The position numbers were made by a program, and so were the translations under genes. Below the pieces are notes generated by a model. The model saw nothing but the letters and a program-made list of their open reading frames with translations. It ran no database searches and had not been told where the DNA came from. Shown here piece after piece: positions 1-5,928 of a stretch of DNA of 6,828 nucleotides. Source of the stretch: Paenibacillus sp. (lineage in GTDB: Bacteria > Bacillota > Bacilli > Paenibacillales > Paenibacillaceae); contig JAQSXN010000219.1 in assembly GCA_029256665.1 (NCBI GenBank), positions 1 through 6,828 on the forward strand, written 5' to 3'. Each line of letters opens with the position of its first letter. Position 1 is the first letter of the stretch.

Positions 1-309
1 GTGCGCGTGGTCAGGATAATGTTCGTGGCCATGACTGTGCGCGAAGCCGTGTTCATGGTGATGGTCGTGCGAATGGCTGTGACTATGCGAGTGATCATGA
101 TCGTGATGATGCGTATGCGCATGCGAATGATTATGATGATGATCATCGTTGTGGCTATGGTCATGCGTATGGCTGTGACTATGCGTGTGGTCATGATGAT
201 GATCGTGACTATGACTGTGCGGGTGGTCGTGCGTGTGGCTATGACTGTGCGCATGGTCGTGGTCGTGATGATGGTCGTGACCATGTGCATCCCCATGCGC
301 ATCCCCATG
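1..309 (-). repeat. His-codon low-complexity tract inside larC
   Basis: This 309-base stretch encodes the His-rich part of LarC (residues 69-171). On the minus strand it is made almost entirely of CAT/CAC codons alternating with GAC/GAT, AGT/AGC/TCG, ACG and GCG. The CAT/CAC mix and the varied partner codons show that it is kept as protein sequence and is not a pure nucleotide repeat. Such tracts are prone to slippage and length variation. Confidence 0.9.
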
Positions 310-513
310 CGGCTTCTCATCAAACCTCAAGTCGAGCCACTTGGCCGATATCCCCTTGCGGATGACCGGCACGAATTCCATCGTGAATGCGTCGATCGGC
401 AGCGTGCGGAGTTGCTCGCAAATATAATCGCGATCGGCGCCCAGATCGATCAACGCCGACAACGTCATGTCGCCGGCAATGCCGGAAACGCAGTCCAAAT
501 ATAAAGTTTTCAT
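1..513 (-). CDS. larC: LarC, nickel insertion protein for the nickel-pincer cofactor (5' part, runs off the window)
   Basis: LarC inserts nickel, in a CTP-dependent reaction, into pyridinium-3,5-bisthiocarboxylic acid mononucleotide to finish the NPN cofactor of lactate racemase-type enzymes. The first 171 codons are present. The N-terminus (MKTLYLDCVSGIAGDMTLSA) is the hallmark start of the LarC/DUF111 family: the CxSGIAGDM motif is followed by a helix and the 'LP' region. From residue 69 to the window edge the protein turns into an extreme metal-binding stretch, with 52 His in 103 residues, mostly as HxH, HHH and HD/HS/HT pairs. LarC proteins often carry a His-rich insert, but this one is long. 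The start ATG overlaps the larB stop as ATGA, and GGAGG lies 10 bases upstream (528-524). The frame stays open to base 1, so any frameshift that splits LarC into LarC1 and LarC2, as known in Lactobacillus plantarum, would be outside the window. Confidence 0.93.
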   Translation of the reverse strand, partial: MKTLYLDCVSGIAGDMTLSALIDLGADRDYICEQLRTLPIDAFTMEFVPVIRKGISAKWLDLRFDEKPHGDAHGDAHGHDHHHDHDHAHSHSHTHDHPHSHSHDHHHDHTHSHSHTHDHSHNDDHHHNHSHAHTHHHDHDHSHSHSHSHDHHHEHGFAHSHGHEHYPDHAH

Positions 514-1190
514 TTCTCGCTCGCCTCCGCTACCAGCTGCAAGATGACAGCCGCTTGGTAGGCCGCCCCGAAGCCGTTGTCGATATTGACGACCGACACG
601 CCGGACGCGCACGAAGTCAACATCGCGAGCATCGTCGTCACGCCTTGCAGGTTCGCGCCGTATCCGACGGAGGTCGGCACGGCGATGACCGGCCGCCGCA
701 CAAGTCCGCCCGCCACGCTAGCGAGCGCGCCTTCCATGCCCGCCACCGCAATGACGACCGATGCCTCGCGGATGCGGTCCATTTGGGCGAGCAGGCGATG
801 CAAGCCGGCCACGCCAACGTCATAGATCCGGTCGACGCGGCAGCCCATCCATTCGGCCGTCCCCGCCGCTTCCTCCGCTACCGGAATATCGGAGGTGCCG
901 CCCGTTAATACCGCGACGGTGCCGGGCAGACGGCGAGGCTCGCCATCCAGCCGGACGAGCCTCGATACGGGATCATATATGGCATTCGGGTACTGAGCCG
1001 CGATCCGTTCCGCCATTTCCGACGTCGCCCTGGTTACGAGCGCCCTGCCGTGACGCTGCGCGATACGGTCGAAGATCGCTTCGGTTTGTTCCGCCGTTTT
1101 GCCAAGACCGAAGATGACCTCGGGGAACCCCGTCCGCTCCTCGCGGTCCACGTCCACCTTGCAGAACTCCATCTCTTCGTATCCGGACAT
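510..1190 (-). CDS. larB: LarB, NaAD carboxylase/hydrolase of nickel-pincer cofactor synthesis
   Basis: LarB carries out the first step of NPN synthesis: it carboxylates the pyridinium ring of nicotinic acid adenine dinucleotide and releases AMP, giving pyridinium-3,5-biscarboxylic acid mononucleotide. The 226-residue product has the usual two parts. The N-terminal part contains DREERTGFPEVIFGLGKT (residues 15-32), typical of LarB. The C-terminal PurE-like (AIR carboxylase) domain has LTGGTSD (95-101), AGMEGALASVAGGL (150-163), PTSVGYGA (172-179) and a C-terminal SCASGVSVVNIDNGFGA block (193-209). Cys194 is the best candidate for the cysteine that forms the covalent pyridine adduct known in L. 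plantarum LarB. The start at 1190 is chosen because its ATG shares one base with the larE stop (TGATG) and GGGAGG lies 9 bases upstream (1205-1200). The open frame extends to 1484, but that part is antisense-like sequence under larE. The stop overlaps larC. Confidence 0.95.
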   Translation of the reverse strand: MSGYEEMEFCKVDVDREERTGFPEVIFGLGKTAEQTEAIFDRIAQRHGRALVTRATSEMAERIAAQYPNAIYDPVSRLVRLDGEPRRLPGTVAVLTGGTSDIPVAEEAAGTAEWMGCRVDRIYDVGVAGLHRLLAQMDRIREASVVIAVAGMEGALASVAGGLVRRPVIAVPTSVGYGANLQGVTTMLAMLTSCASGVSVVNIDNGFGAAYQAAVILQLVAEASEK

Positions 1191-2005
1191 CAGACCACGC
1201 CTCCCAGCTTCAGCGCCTTGTTCATGCTGCCGCTCCTGTACCCGCCCATATCCATGGACACGTACAGGAACCCGAGCTTCTTGAGCTCTTCGGAAATAAT
1301 GCCGGCATGACCGACCAGCTCCGCCATCGCCGCCGGCTCTACCTCGATGCGCGCCAGGTCGCCATGCAGCCTGACACGTACTTGGCGAATGCCGAGCGAC
1401 CTTATGAACCGTTCCGCCGAACCGACTTTGTTCAGCTTCTCGATCGTGATCTCCTCGCCGTACGCGATCCGGGACGACAAACACGCGAAGGACGGCTTAT
1501 CCCAGGTCGACAATTCGGCGCGCATGGACAGCTCGCGAATTTCCTCCTTCAGGAGGCCGGCTTCCTGAAGCGGCCCTCTTACGCCTTTCTCCTTGGCCGC
1601 TTGCACGCCCGGCCGGTGCTCGCTCATGTCGTCGGCGATCAAGCCGTAGACGATGTGGCGGTATCGGCCGTCCTGAACGAAAGGCTCCAAGTGCTCGAAC
1701 AAGCTTTGCTTGCAGAAATAACAACGATTGCCGTTGTTCTCCTTATAGCCCGGTATCGCCAGCTCCGACGTCTCGATGACGGCATGCTTCGCGCCGAATT
1801 CGGCTGCAAGCGACTTCGCCGCCTCAAGCTCCTCGGCCGGATACGTCTCCGAATCCGCGGTCACCGCGAGCACCTTGTCCTTGCCGAGTGTCTCCAGCGC
1901 CGCATAAAGGAGGTACGTGCTGTCCACGCCTCCCGAGAAGGCGACGACAACGGAGCCCATTTCGCGCAAAATCTCTTGAAGTTTCTCTACCTTTTCCTGA
2001 GCCAT
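1190..2005 (-). CDS. larE: LarE, ATP-dependent sulfur insertase of nickel-pincer cofactor synthesis
   Basis: LarE activates the two carboxylates of the LarB product with ATP and converts them to thiocarboxylates. The 271-residue protein matches the family length. It has the PP-loop ATP pyrophosphatase motif SGGVDST (residues 24-30), TADSETYP (49-56), NRCYFCK (93-99, Cys95 and Cys98), and KPSFACLSSRIAYG (170-183). Cys175 in that last block sits where L. plantarum LarE has its sacrificial cysteine (Cys176), which gives up its own sulfur and becomes dehydroalanine. Only one Cys is found in this loop, so the protein looks like the sacrificial type and not the iron-sulfur-cluster type (inference). 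The C-terminal GYRSGSMN (255-262) is also typical. It starts 59 bases after the kinase stop with a near-ideal ribosome binding site, and its stop overlaps the larB start. Confidence 0.95.
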   Translation of the reverse strand: MAQEKVEKLQEILREMGSVVVAFSGGVDSTYLLYAALETLGKDKVLAVTADSETYPAEELEAAKSLAAEFGAKHAVIETSELAIPGYKENNGNRCYFCKQSLFEHLEPFVQDGRYRHIVYGLIADDMSEHRPGVQAAKEKGVRGPLQEAGLLKEEIRELSMRAELSTWDKPSFACLSSRIAYGEEITIEKLNKVGSAERFIRSLGIRQVRVRLHGDLARIEVEPAAMAELVGHAGIISEELKKLGFLYVSMDMGGYRSGSMNKALKLGGVV

Positions 2006-2010
2006 AACGC

Positions 2011-2019
2011 CCCTCCTTT
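2011..2019 (-). promoter_or_regulatory. Strong ribosome binding site of larE
   Basis: The minus strand reads AAAGGAGGG ending 5 bases before the larE ATG at 2005, an almost complete match to the anti-Shine-Dalgarno sequence. It is the strongest such site in the operon and fixes the larE start. The 59-base gap here (2006-2064) shows no terminator: there is only a weak GGCGT/ACGCC inverted repeat with a 15-base loop and no T-run. Confidence 0.85.
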
Positions 2020-2064
2020 GATGTGCCGCTTACTCCCGGCGTATTGTCCCATCTTGAACGCCGC

Positions 2065-3567
2065 TTAAATCGGCAGCTTATCCATCGCGTGCATCGACGG
2101 CTTAAGCGCGTGGTACAAATTCAGATAAAACGGCAGCAGCTCGCTGTAAACGGCATGCGTCTCCAGGTTAGGTTCATAGGCGACGCCGTCTCCGGCATCC
2201 CAGCGCAGCAGCGGACCGCGGCCTTCTTCCATCGCGTAAATGCCGAGCTGCGCCGCGCCGAGTCCCGAGCTTTCGACCGACTCCGGCACCGTCACGCGCA
2301 CGCCCAGAATGTCGGCCAGCATCTGGCACCACAGCTGCGAACGGGCGAAGCCGCCCGATGCCCGAATTTCTTTGATTTCGTTGCCGCACTCGTTCATGAG
2401 CTCCACGATTGCCGCGATTTGGTACATCACGCCTTCGAGGGCGGCCCGAAGCATATGTTTCTCTGTATGCGCGAGCGTGAGTCCGAACATGACGCCCTTG
2501 GCGTTGCCGTCCCAGAACGGCGCTCGTTCGCCCGCCAGCAAAGGCAGGAAGAACAAGCCGTTCGCTCCGGGCGGCACTTCGGCCGCTAGAGGAATCACTT
2601 CTTCCATCGTCTTGCCGGGGAACAGCCTCTCCGCCGTCCACTGCGCGACGATGGCGCCATTATTGGAAGCTCCGCCGATAATCCAATGATCGTCCGCCAG
2701 CGCGTAACAGAACAGGCGGCCTGTCGGCTCCAGCAAGGCGCCCTTGACCGCGGTGCGGACCGCGCTGCTCGTGCCGATCGTGACGGCGGCGACGCCCGGC
2801 GCGATGGCGCCGATGCCGAGATTCGCCATGACGCCGTCTTGCGCGCCAAGGACAAACGGCGTCTCGGCCGATAAGCCCATACGCTCGGCGAACGCCGGTT
2901 TCAGGCCGGCGATGCGCCCCGTCGACGGCATTAGCTCGGGAAGCTGCTCCGGCGCAACGCCGGCGAGCGCCATATTTTGCGGATCCCAGTCCAGCGTCTC
3001 CACGTTAAACAGACCGGTCGCGCTTGCCATGGAGTAGTCCGTCACATAACGGCCGAAGAGCTTATGCAGGAAATATTCTTTAATCCCGATGACGTATCTG
3101 GCCGCGGCCATCAAGTCCGGGCGGTTCTCTCTCATCCAGATCAGCTTGAGAAGGGGGGACATCGGATGGATCGGCGTACCCGAACGCAAGTATGCGCCCA
3201 GTCCCTCTCCGCTTGCGTTCAACTCGGCCGCCTGGCCAGCGCTTCGCAGATCCGCCCATGTGATGACCGGCGTCAACGCGCGGTCTTCCTCATCCATGAG
3301 GATGACACTATGGTTGGCCGAGCTGAAGCTGACGCACAGAATATCCTCCGCGCTCCAGCCACCGTCCTTCATCAGTTGCGATACGCATGCGATGACGGCC
3401 TCCGACATTTCCTCGGGATCCTGCTCCGCGTAGCCGGGCTGCGGCGTAAGGAGCGGGTAGCCGATGGAATGGGAACCGACGATCCGGCCGCCGTAATCAA
3501 CGGCCAGCGTCTTGGTGCTTGTCGTGCCTATGTCGATGCTGATGACCAGCTTGGATTCGTGATTCAT
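2065..3567 (-). CDS. gntK: FGGY-family carbohydrate kinase, probable gluconokinase
   Basis: This is a 500-residue FGGY kinase, most like the Bacillus-type gluconokinase, which makes 6-phospho-D-gluconate from D-gluconate and ATP in the cytoplasm. The N-terminal phosphate-binding motif is DIGTTSTK (residues 12-19). SFSSANHSVILMD (80-92), TWADLRS (103-109) and GTPIHPMSPL (130-139) follow, and these blocks closely resemble what I recall of B. subtilis GntK. The catalytic base should be Asp244 in GAQDGVMANLG. The second FGGY domain has GTSSAVR (265-271), LAGERAPFW, GGFARSQLW (405-413) and ESSGLGAA (432-439). The start is placed at 3567, where ATGA overlaps the stop of the upstream LarA-type gene and AAGGA lies 11 bases upstream (3583-3579). 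The open frame extends 11 codons further but only over the neighbour's coding end. FGGY kinases change substrate easily, so D-mannonate or another aldonate remains possible. Confidence 0.88.
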   Translation of the reverse strand: MNHESKLVISIDIGTTSTKTLAVDYGGRIVGSHSIGYPLLTPQPGYAEQDPEEMSEAVIACVSQLMKDGGWSAEDILCVSFSSANHSVILMDEEDRALTPVITWADLRSAGQAAELNASGEGLGAYLRSGTPIHPMSPLLKLIWMRENRPDLMAAARYVIGIKEYFLHKLFGRYVTDYSMASATGLFNVETLDWDPQNMALAGVAPEQLPELMPSTGRIAGLKPAFAERMGLSAETPFVLGAQDGVMANLGIGAIAPGVAAVTIGTSSAVRTAVKGALLEPTGRLFCYALADDHWIIGGASNNGAIVAQWTAERLFPGKTMEEVIPLAAEVPPGANGLFFLPLLAGERAPFWDGNAKGVMFGLTLAHTEKHMLRAALEGVMYQIAAIVELMNECGNEIKEIRASGGFARSQLWCQMLADILGVRVTVPESVESSGLGAAQLGIYAMEEGRGPLLRWDAGDGVAYEPNLETHAVYSELLPFYLNLYHALKPSMHAMDKLPI

Positions 3568-4841
3568 TTGGCCAAAAATCCTTCCTCGTCGAACTGCCAT
3601 TCGTACGGTCCTTCGAGAACCTCGATATCCGCATGGCGCTTCGCTTCTTCCAACAGGCTCGCCGAAATTTCGATTTCGCCGAGATGCAGCGTATCCCGAA
3701 TTCTAGCCAACCGCACCGTCGTGTAGTCCAAAATGTTGCTGGTTTTGATGCCCGCCTTGATCGCGTCCCGGTCATTGGCGAGCGTCGTCGCTTGTTTCGT
3801 CGGCGCGCACACGGTCGAGGTCAGACCGTTGGCATAGGTGCCCGGCCAATCCGTCTTGCCGACGAGGCGGCTCGTCGTGAAGTCCGCCGTGCCGACGCCG
3901 TTGGCGTTGCCCTTGGATTCTTTGGTCAAATCGAGCACGACGATCTTGTTCACGTCGGGCCCTCCGGCCGCGTAAGGCGTCGGATAGCGTCCCGTAATGT
4001 TGGGATCCATGCCGTCGCCGCTGATGTTTTTGCCAATGTAGTCGACCACGAGCACGTCGAAGCTGTCAAAGAGGAACTTCGGCAGACGGGACTTGGCTTC
4101 GATCAATAATTCGCGTTCGCGCTCTTCCATGCCCTTGGTCCCGATGACCTCGACCCGGCAGATTTGATCGTACGCGTTCTCGACGACCGCGACGCCGAAC
4201 GCGATCGGCAGCTTGTCGATCATGATGCGGGCCATCGCCGGCACGTTCTCGGCCATATACTTAAAGCCGAGCTGATGGCAGGCCTCCGCGCCTTTCTGCT
4301 TGCCGAGACCGATCGCGATCATCTTGAACAATCCGCTCTCGATCGGTCCGCGGAACGCCGTATGCGGCTTGATGCGGTTAACGACGACGATGGCGTCGGC
4401 TTCTTCCGCGGCGATCTTGTCCACGTATACCGGCAGGCCGTTCGGCAGCTTGTCGAGCTCGATCACTTCCATGGAAGAACGTACGGGACAGCCCATGGTC
4501 GCCTCGGCGATGCCTAGATGCGCCAGCACCGCGGCTTGGCCTTCCGCCGTCGCGCTGCCGTGGCTGCCCATGCAAGGCACGATAAACGGCTCGCAGCCCA
4601 TCAGCTTGAGCTCGTCCACGACGGCCTTGGTCAGCTCGTCGATGCGCGATATACCGCGGCTGCCTACGGCCAGCGCAACCCTCGCCCCCGGCGCGAGCGC
4701 CTGCATCTCGGAACTTGCCCTAAGCTCTCTTCTCAATTCAGCGATTGGATCCTCGAGCTTCGTCCCGTCAAACTTCTGGCGAATGCGGTACATGCTCGGA
4801 ATCGGTGTCTGTTCGACGAGAGAGGTTAGCAGATCGCTCAT
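3564..4841 (-). CDS. larA: LarA-superfamily nickel-pincer 2-hydroxyacid racemase/epimerase, probable D-gluconate 2-epimerase
   Basis: This 425-residue protein belongs to the lactate racemase (LarA/DUF2088) superfamily, which moves a hydride at C2 of an alpha-hydroxyacid with the covalently bound NPN nickel cofactor. Visible motifs are VGSRGI (59-64), PCMGSHGSAT (89-98), NRIKPHTAFRG (155-165), SGLFKMIAIGLGKQKG (169-184) and ACHQLG (187-192). His94, His160, Lys173 and His189 line up with the proton-relay histidines (108, 174), cofactor lysine (184) and nickel ligand (200) recalled for L. plantarum LarA. The spacings of 66 and 16 residues are the same, and there is a 3-residue shift between His160 and Lys173. 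The C-terminal half has GDGMDPNITGR (275-285) and a Thr-rich TTSRLVGKT segment. D-gluconate 2-epimerases and malate or phenyllactate racemases are known in this superfamily. The kinase and dehydrogenase neighbours favour gluconate/mannonate over lactate. The start shares ATGA with the upstream stop, and GGAG lies 10 bases before it. Confidence 0.9.
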   Translation of the reverse strand: MSDLLTSLVEQTPIPSMYRIRQKFDGTKLEDPIAELRRELRASSEMQALAPGARVALAVGSRGISRIDELTKAVVDELKLMGCEPFIVPCMGSHGSATAEGQAAVLAHLGIAEATMGCPVRSSMEVIELDKLPNGLPVYVDKIAAEEADAIVVVNRIKPHTAFRGPIESGLFKMIAIGLGKQKGAEACHQLGFKYMAENVPAMARIMIDKLPIAFGVAVVENAYDQICRVEVIGTKGMEERERELLIEAKSRLPKFLFDSFDVLVVDYIGKNISGDGMDPNITGRYPTPYAAGGPDVNKIVVLDLTKESKGNANGVGTADFTTSRLVGKTDWPGTYANGLTSTVCAPTKQATTLANDRDAIKAGIKTSNILDYTTVRLARIRDTLHLGEIEISASLLEEAKRHADIEVLEGPYEWQFDEEGFLAK

Positions 4842-5599
4842 ATCGTCATCGCTCCGAATCCGCCGTCCACGCGCAGGAACGAACCCGTGACGAAGGAAGA
4901 CGCCTTGGGCGAGGCCAAATAAACGACCGCTCCCTTAAGCTCCTCCGGCGTGCCGAACCGGTCCATCGGCGTATGGCCCATAATGGACTCGATGCGCTCC
5001 GGCGACAGGATTTTGCGGTTCTGCTCGGCCGGGAAGAAGCCCGGAATGATCGCGTTAACCCGCACGTTATCCTTCGCGAACTCGCGCGCGAGGAACTGGG
5101 TGACGGAATTGACGCCCGACTTCGAGACGGAATACGTGAACACTCTCGATAGCGGAGGACCCGACGATACCGACGAAATGTTGATGATGGAACCGCCCCT
5201 GCCCTGCTCGATCATCCGTTTGCCGAACACCTGGCACGCCAGTACGACGCTCTTGAGGTTGACGTCCATAATCCGGTCCCACTCGTCCATCTCCAGCTCG
5301 AAGAACGGCGTTGCGCTGTTCGTGCCGGACGCGTTAATAAGCGTGTCTACGCCGCCGCCCCACTCGATCACGCGAGCCAGCACGTTCTCCAAGTCCGCTT
5401 TGTTAGCCGCATCGGCCTTAAGCGCGATCGCTTCGCCGCCCTTCGCGCGGATGCCTTCGCATACGCGCTCCGCCTTCTCCATATCGCGGCCGACGATCGC
5501 CACCTTGGAGCCTGCTTCCGCGAGCGCTTCCGACATTGCGCTTCCCAATACGCCGTTGCCGCCTATAACGACGGACACCGAATTTTCCAAATTAAACAT
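4838..5599 (-). CDS. Short-chain dehydrogenase/reductase, likely D-mannonate (fructuronate) oxidoreductase type
   Basis: This is a classical cytoplasmic NAD(P)-dependent SDR of 253 residues. The cofactor motif is GGNGVLG (13-19), preceded by Ile where many SDRs have Thr. INASG (88-92) stands in place of the usual NNAG. The catalytic set is Asn114, Ser143, Tyr156 and Lys160 (YSVSK at 156-160). The segments PGFFPAEQNR (186-195), GHTPMDRFGTPEEL (208-221) and SSFVTGS...VDGGF near the end are characteristic of the SDR-type mannonate oxidoreductases of Firmicutes (B. subtilis UxuB/YjmF) and their close relatives. Likely reaction: D-mannonate to D-fructuronate or the reverse. Keto-gluconate reductase activity is the main alternative. 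It is the first gene of the operon. The ATG at 5599 is chosen because GAAGGGTGG ends 8 bases upstream. A GTG at 5611 is in frame but lies on top of that site. It overlaps the next gene by ATGA. Confidence 0.85.
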   Translation of the reverse strand: MFNLENSVSVVIGGNGVLGSAMSEALAEAGSKVAIVGRDMEKAERVCEGIRAKGGEAIALKADAANKADLENVLARVIEWGGGVDTLINASGTNSATPFFELEMDEWDRIMDVNLKSVVLACQVFGKRMIEQGRGGSIINISSVSSGPPLSRVFTYSVSKSGVNSVTQFLAREFAKDNVRVNAIIPGFFPAEQNRKILSPERIESIMGHTPMDRFGTPEELKGAVVYLASPKASSFVTGSFLRVDGGFGAMTI

Positions 5600-5606
5600 G
5601 CGAGCA

Positions 5607-5615
5607 ACCACCCTT
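5607..5615 (-). promoter_or_regulatory. Ribosome binding site of the SDR gene
   Basis: The minus strand reads GAAGGGTGG a few bases before GCTCGC-ATG. It is a moderate Shine-Dalgarno match whose spacing of about 7 to 8 bases decides for the ATG at 5599 over the GTG at 5611, which would sit inside the site itself. Confidence 0.6.
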
Positions 5616-5625
5616 CGCCTCTAAT

Positions 5626-5639
5626 TTACAACGTTGTAA
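5626..5639. promoter_or_regulatory. Perfect palindrome, probable LacI-family operator
   Basis: TTACAACGTTGTAA is a perfect 14-bp palindrome, and the symmetry extends to 20 bp (5623-5642) with one mismatched pair. It has the central CG that LacI-family hinge helices recognise, and the protein encoded divergently at 6125 keeps the hinge leucine (Leu54). The site lies about 5 to 20 bases downstream of the -10 box, over the predicted transcription start of the SDR-larA-kinase-larEBC operon. A bound repressor would therefore block initiation. The pairing with that regulator is inferred from position. Confidence 0.8.
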
Positions 5640-5644
5640 TTTCA

Positions 5645-5673
5645 ATCATAATAGATTAAGCTAGTACTGTCTA
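5645..5673 (-). promoter_or_regulatory. SigA-type promoter of the nickel-epimerase operon
   Basis: On the minus strand TAGACA (5673-5668, 5 of 6 to TTGACA) is followed after 17 bases by TATGAT (5650-5645, 5 of 6 to TATAAT). Transcription would start near 5638, inside the operator palindrome, and give a leader of roughly 40 bases before the ATG at 5599. That leader is too short for a riboswitch. Confidence 0.78.
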
Positions 5674-5694
5674 CCACAAAAAACGAGGTTCGAA

Positions 5695-5718
5695 CGGCAG
5701 GAAAAGAGCCTCCTGCCG
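5695..5718 (-). other. 8-bp perfect hairpin followed at a distance by a T-run
   Basis: CGGCAGGA and TCCTGCCG form a perfect 8-bp stem around an 8-base loop. On the minus strand six T residues (5683-5678) come after an 11-base gap. The gap is too long for a textbook intrinsic terminator, so this may be a weak terminator that blocks leftward read-through into the operon promoter, or simply a structured spacer. A second small hairpin (GCCGC-CTTC-GCGGC, 5715-5728) overlaps it and would compete with it. Confidence 0.35.
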
Positions 5719-5737
5719 CCTTCGCGGCATGCTCATT

Positions 5738-5752
5738 ATGTAAGCGCTGTTC
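5738..5752. promoter_or_regulatory. Partial match to a CcpA cre site
   Basis: ATGTAAGCGCTGTTC matches the left half and centre of the cre consensus (WTGNAANCGNWNNCW) but misses its last two defined positions. It lies about 65 bases upstream of the operon -35 box. Carbon catabolite control of such an operon would be natural, but this match alone is weak. Confidence 0.25.
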
Positions 5753-5789
5753 GAATTCATGTCGCAGCGGGCTGGGGCTGGAGCACACG

Positions 5790-5889
5790 CCCGGCTGACA
5801 ATGACTCGTATTCCCGCTATCGGACAGCAGAGCTCTTATTTCGACGACTCGGCCATTTTCTGAATACTTACGGACATGGATGACGTTAT
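5790..5889 (-). repeat. Left arm of a degenerate inverted repeat (two 50-bp units)
   Basis: Read on the minus strand, this arm holds two units starting at 5889 and 5839, exactly 50 bases apart. Each opens with a 22-base core of the form ATAA...C.....TGTCCG..A. The inner unit resembles the inner unit of the right arm (15 of 22 in the core, plus a shared ATT..CAAA/GAAAA..CCGA..C region). The outer unit resembles the outer right unit (16 of 22, plus a shared GTCAGCC near its end). No coding potential is recognised. Confidence 0.6.
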
Positions 5890-5928
5890 TAGCCGCATAA
5901 TCCATCTATGGTGCTCGAAATGACCTCA

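Noticed and set aside
1..504. Plus-strand open frame rich in Met, Val and Arg
   Set aside because: It is the complement of the His codons of larC (CAT/CAC read as ATG/GTG). The minus-strand reading has a clear LarC N-terminus, a ribosome binding site and an operon overlap.
1191..1484. N-terminal extension of LarB to an upstream start at 1484
   Set aside because: The extra 98 residues lie entirely under larE in another frame and are Arg/Gly/Ala-rich shadow sequence. LarB family similarity begins after the ATG at 1190, which has its own ribosome binding site.
2006..2064. Intrinsic terminator between kinase and larE
   Set aside because: There is only a 5-bp stem with a 15-base loop and no T-run, so read-through is expected.
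3568..3600. 11-codon extension of the kinase start
   Set aside because: It overlaps the coding end of the LarA-type gene. The ATGA overlap at 3567-3564 and the usual distance of a few residues to the DIGTTSTK motif favour the later start.
5600..5640. Nickel or sugar riboswitch in the operon leader
   Set aside because: The leader predicted from the promoter is only about 40 bases and is filled by the operator and ribosome binding site.
5642..5905. 87-codon minus-strand open frame in the intergenic region
   Set aside because: It has no good ribosome binding site and no recognisable protein pattern, and it runs through the inverted-repeat unit, hairpin and operon promoter.
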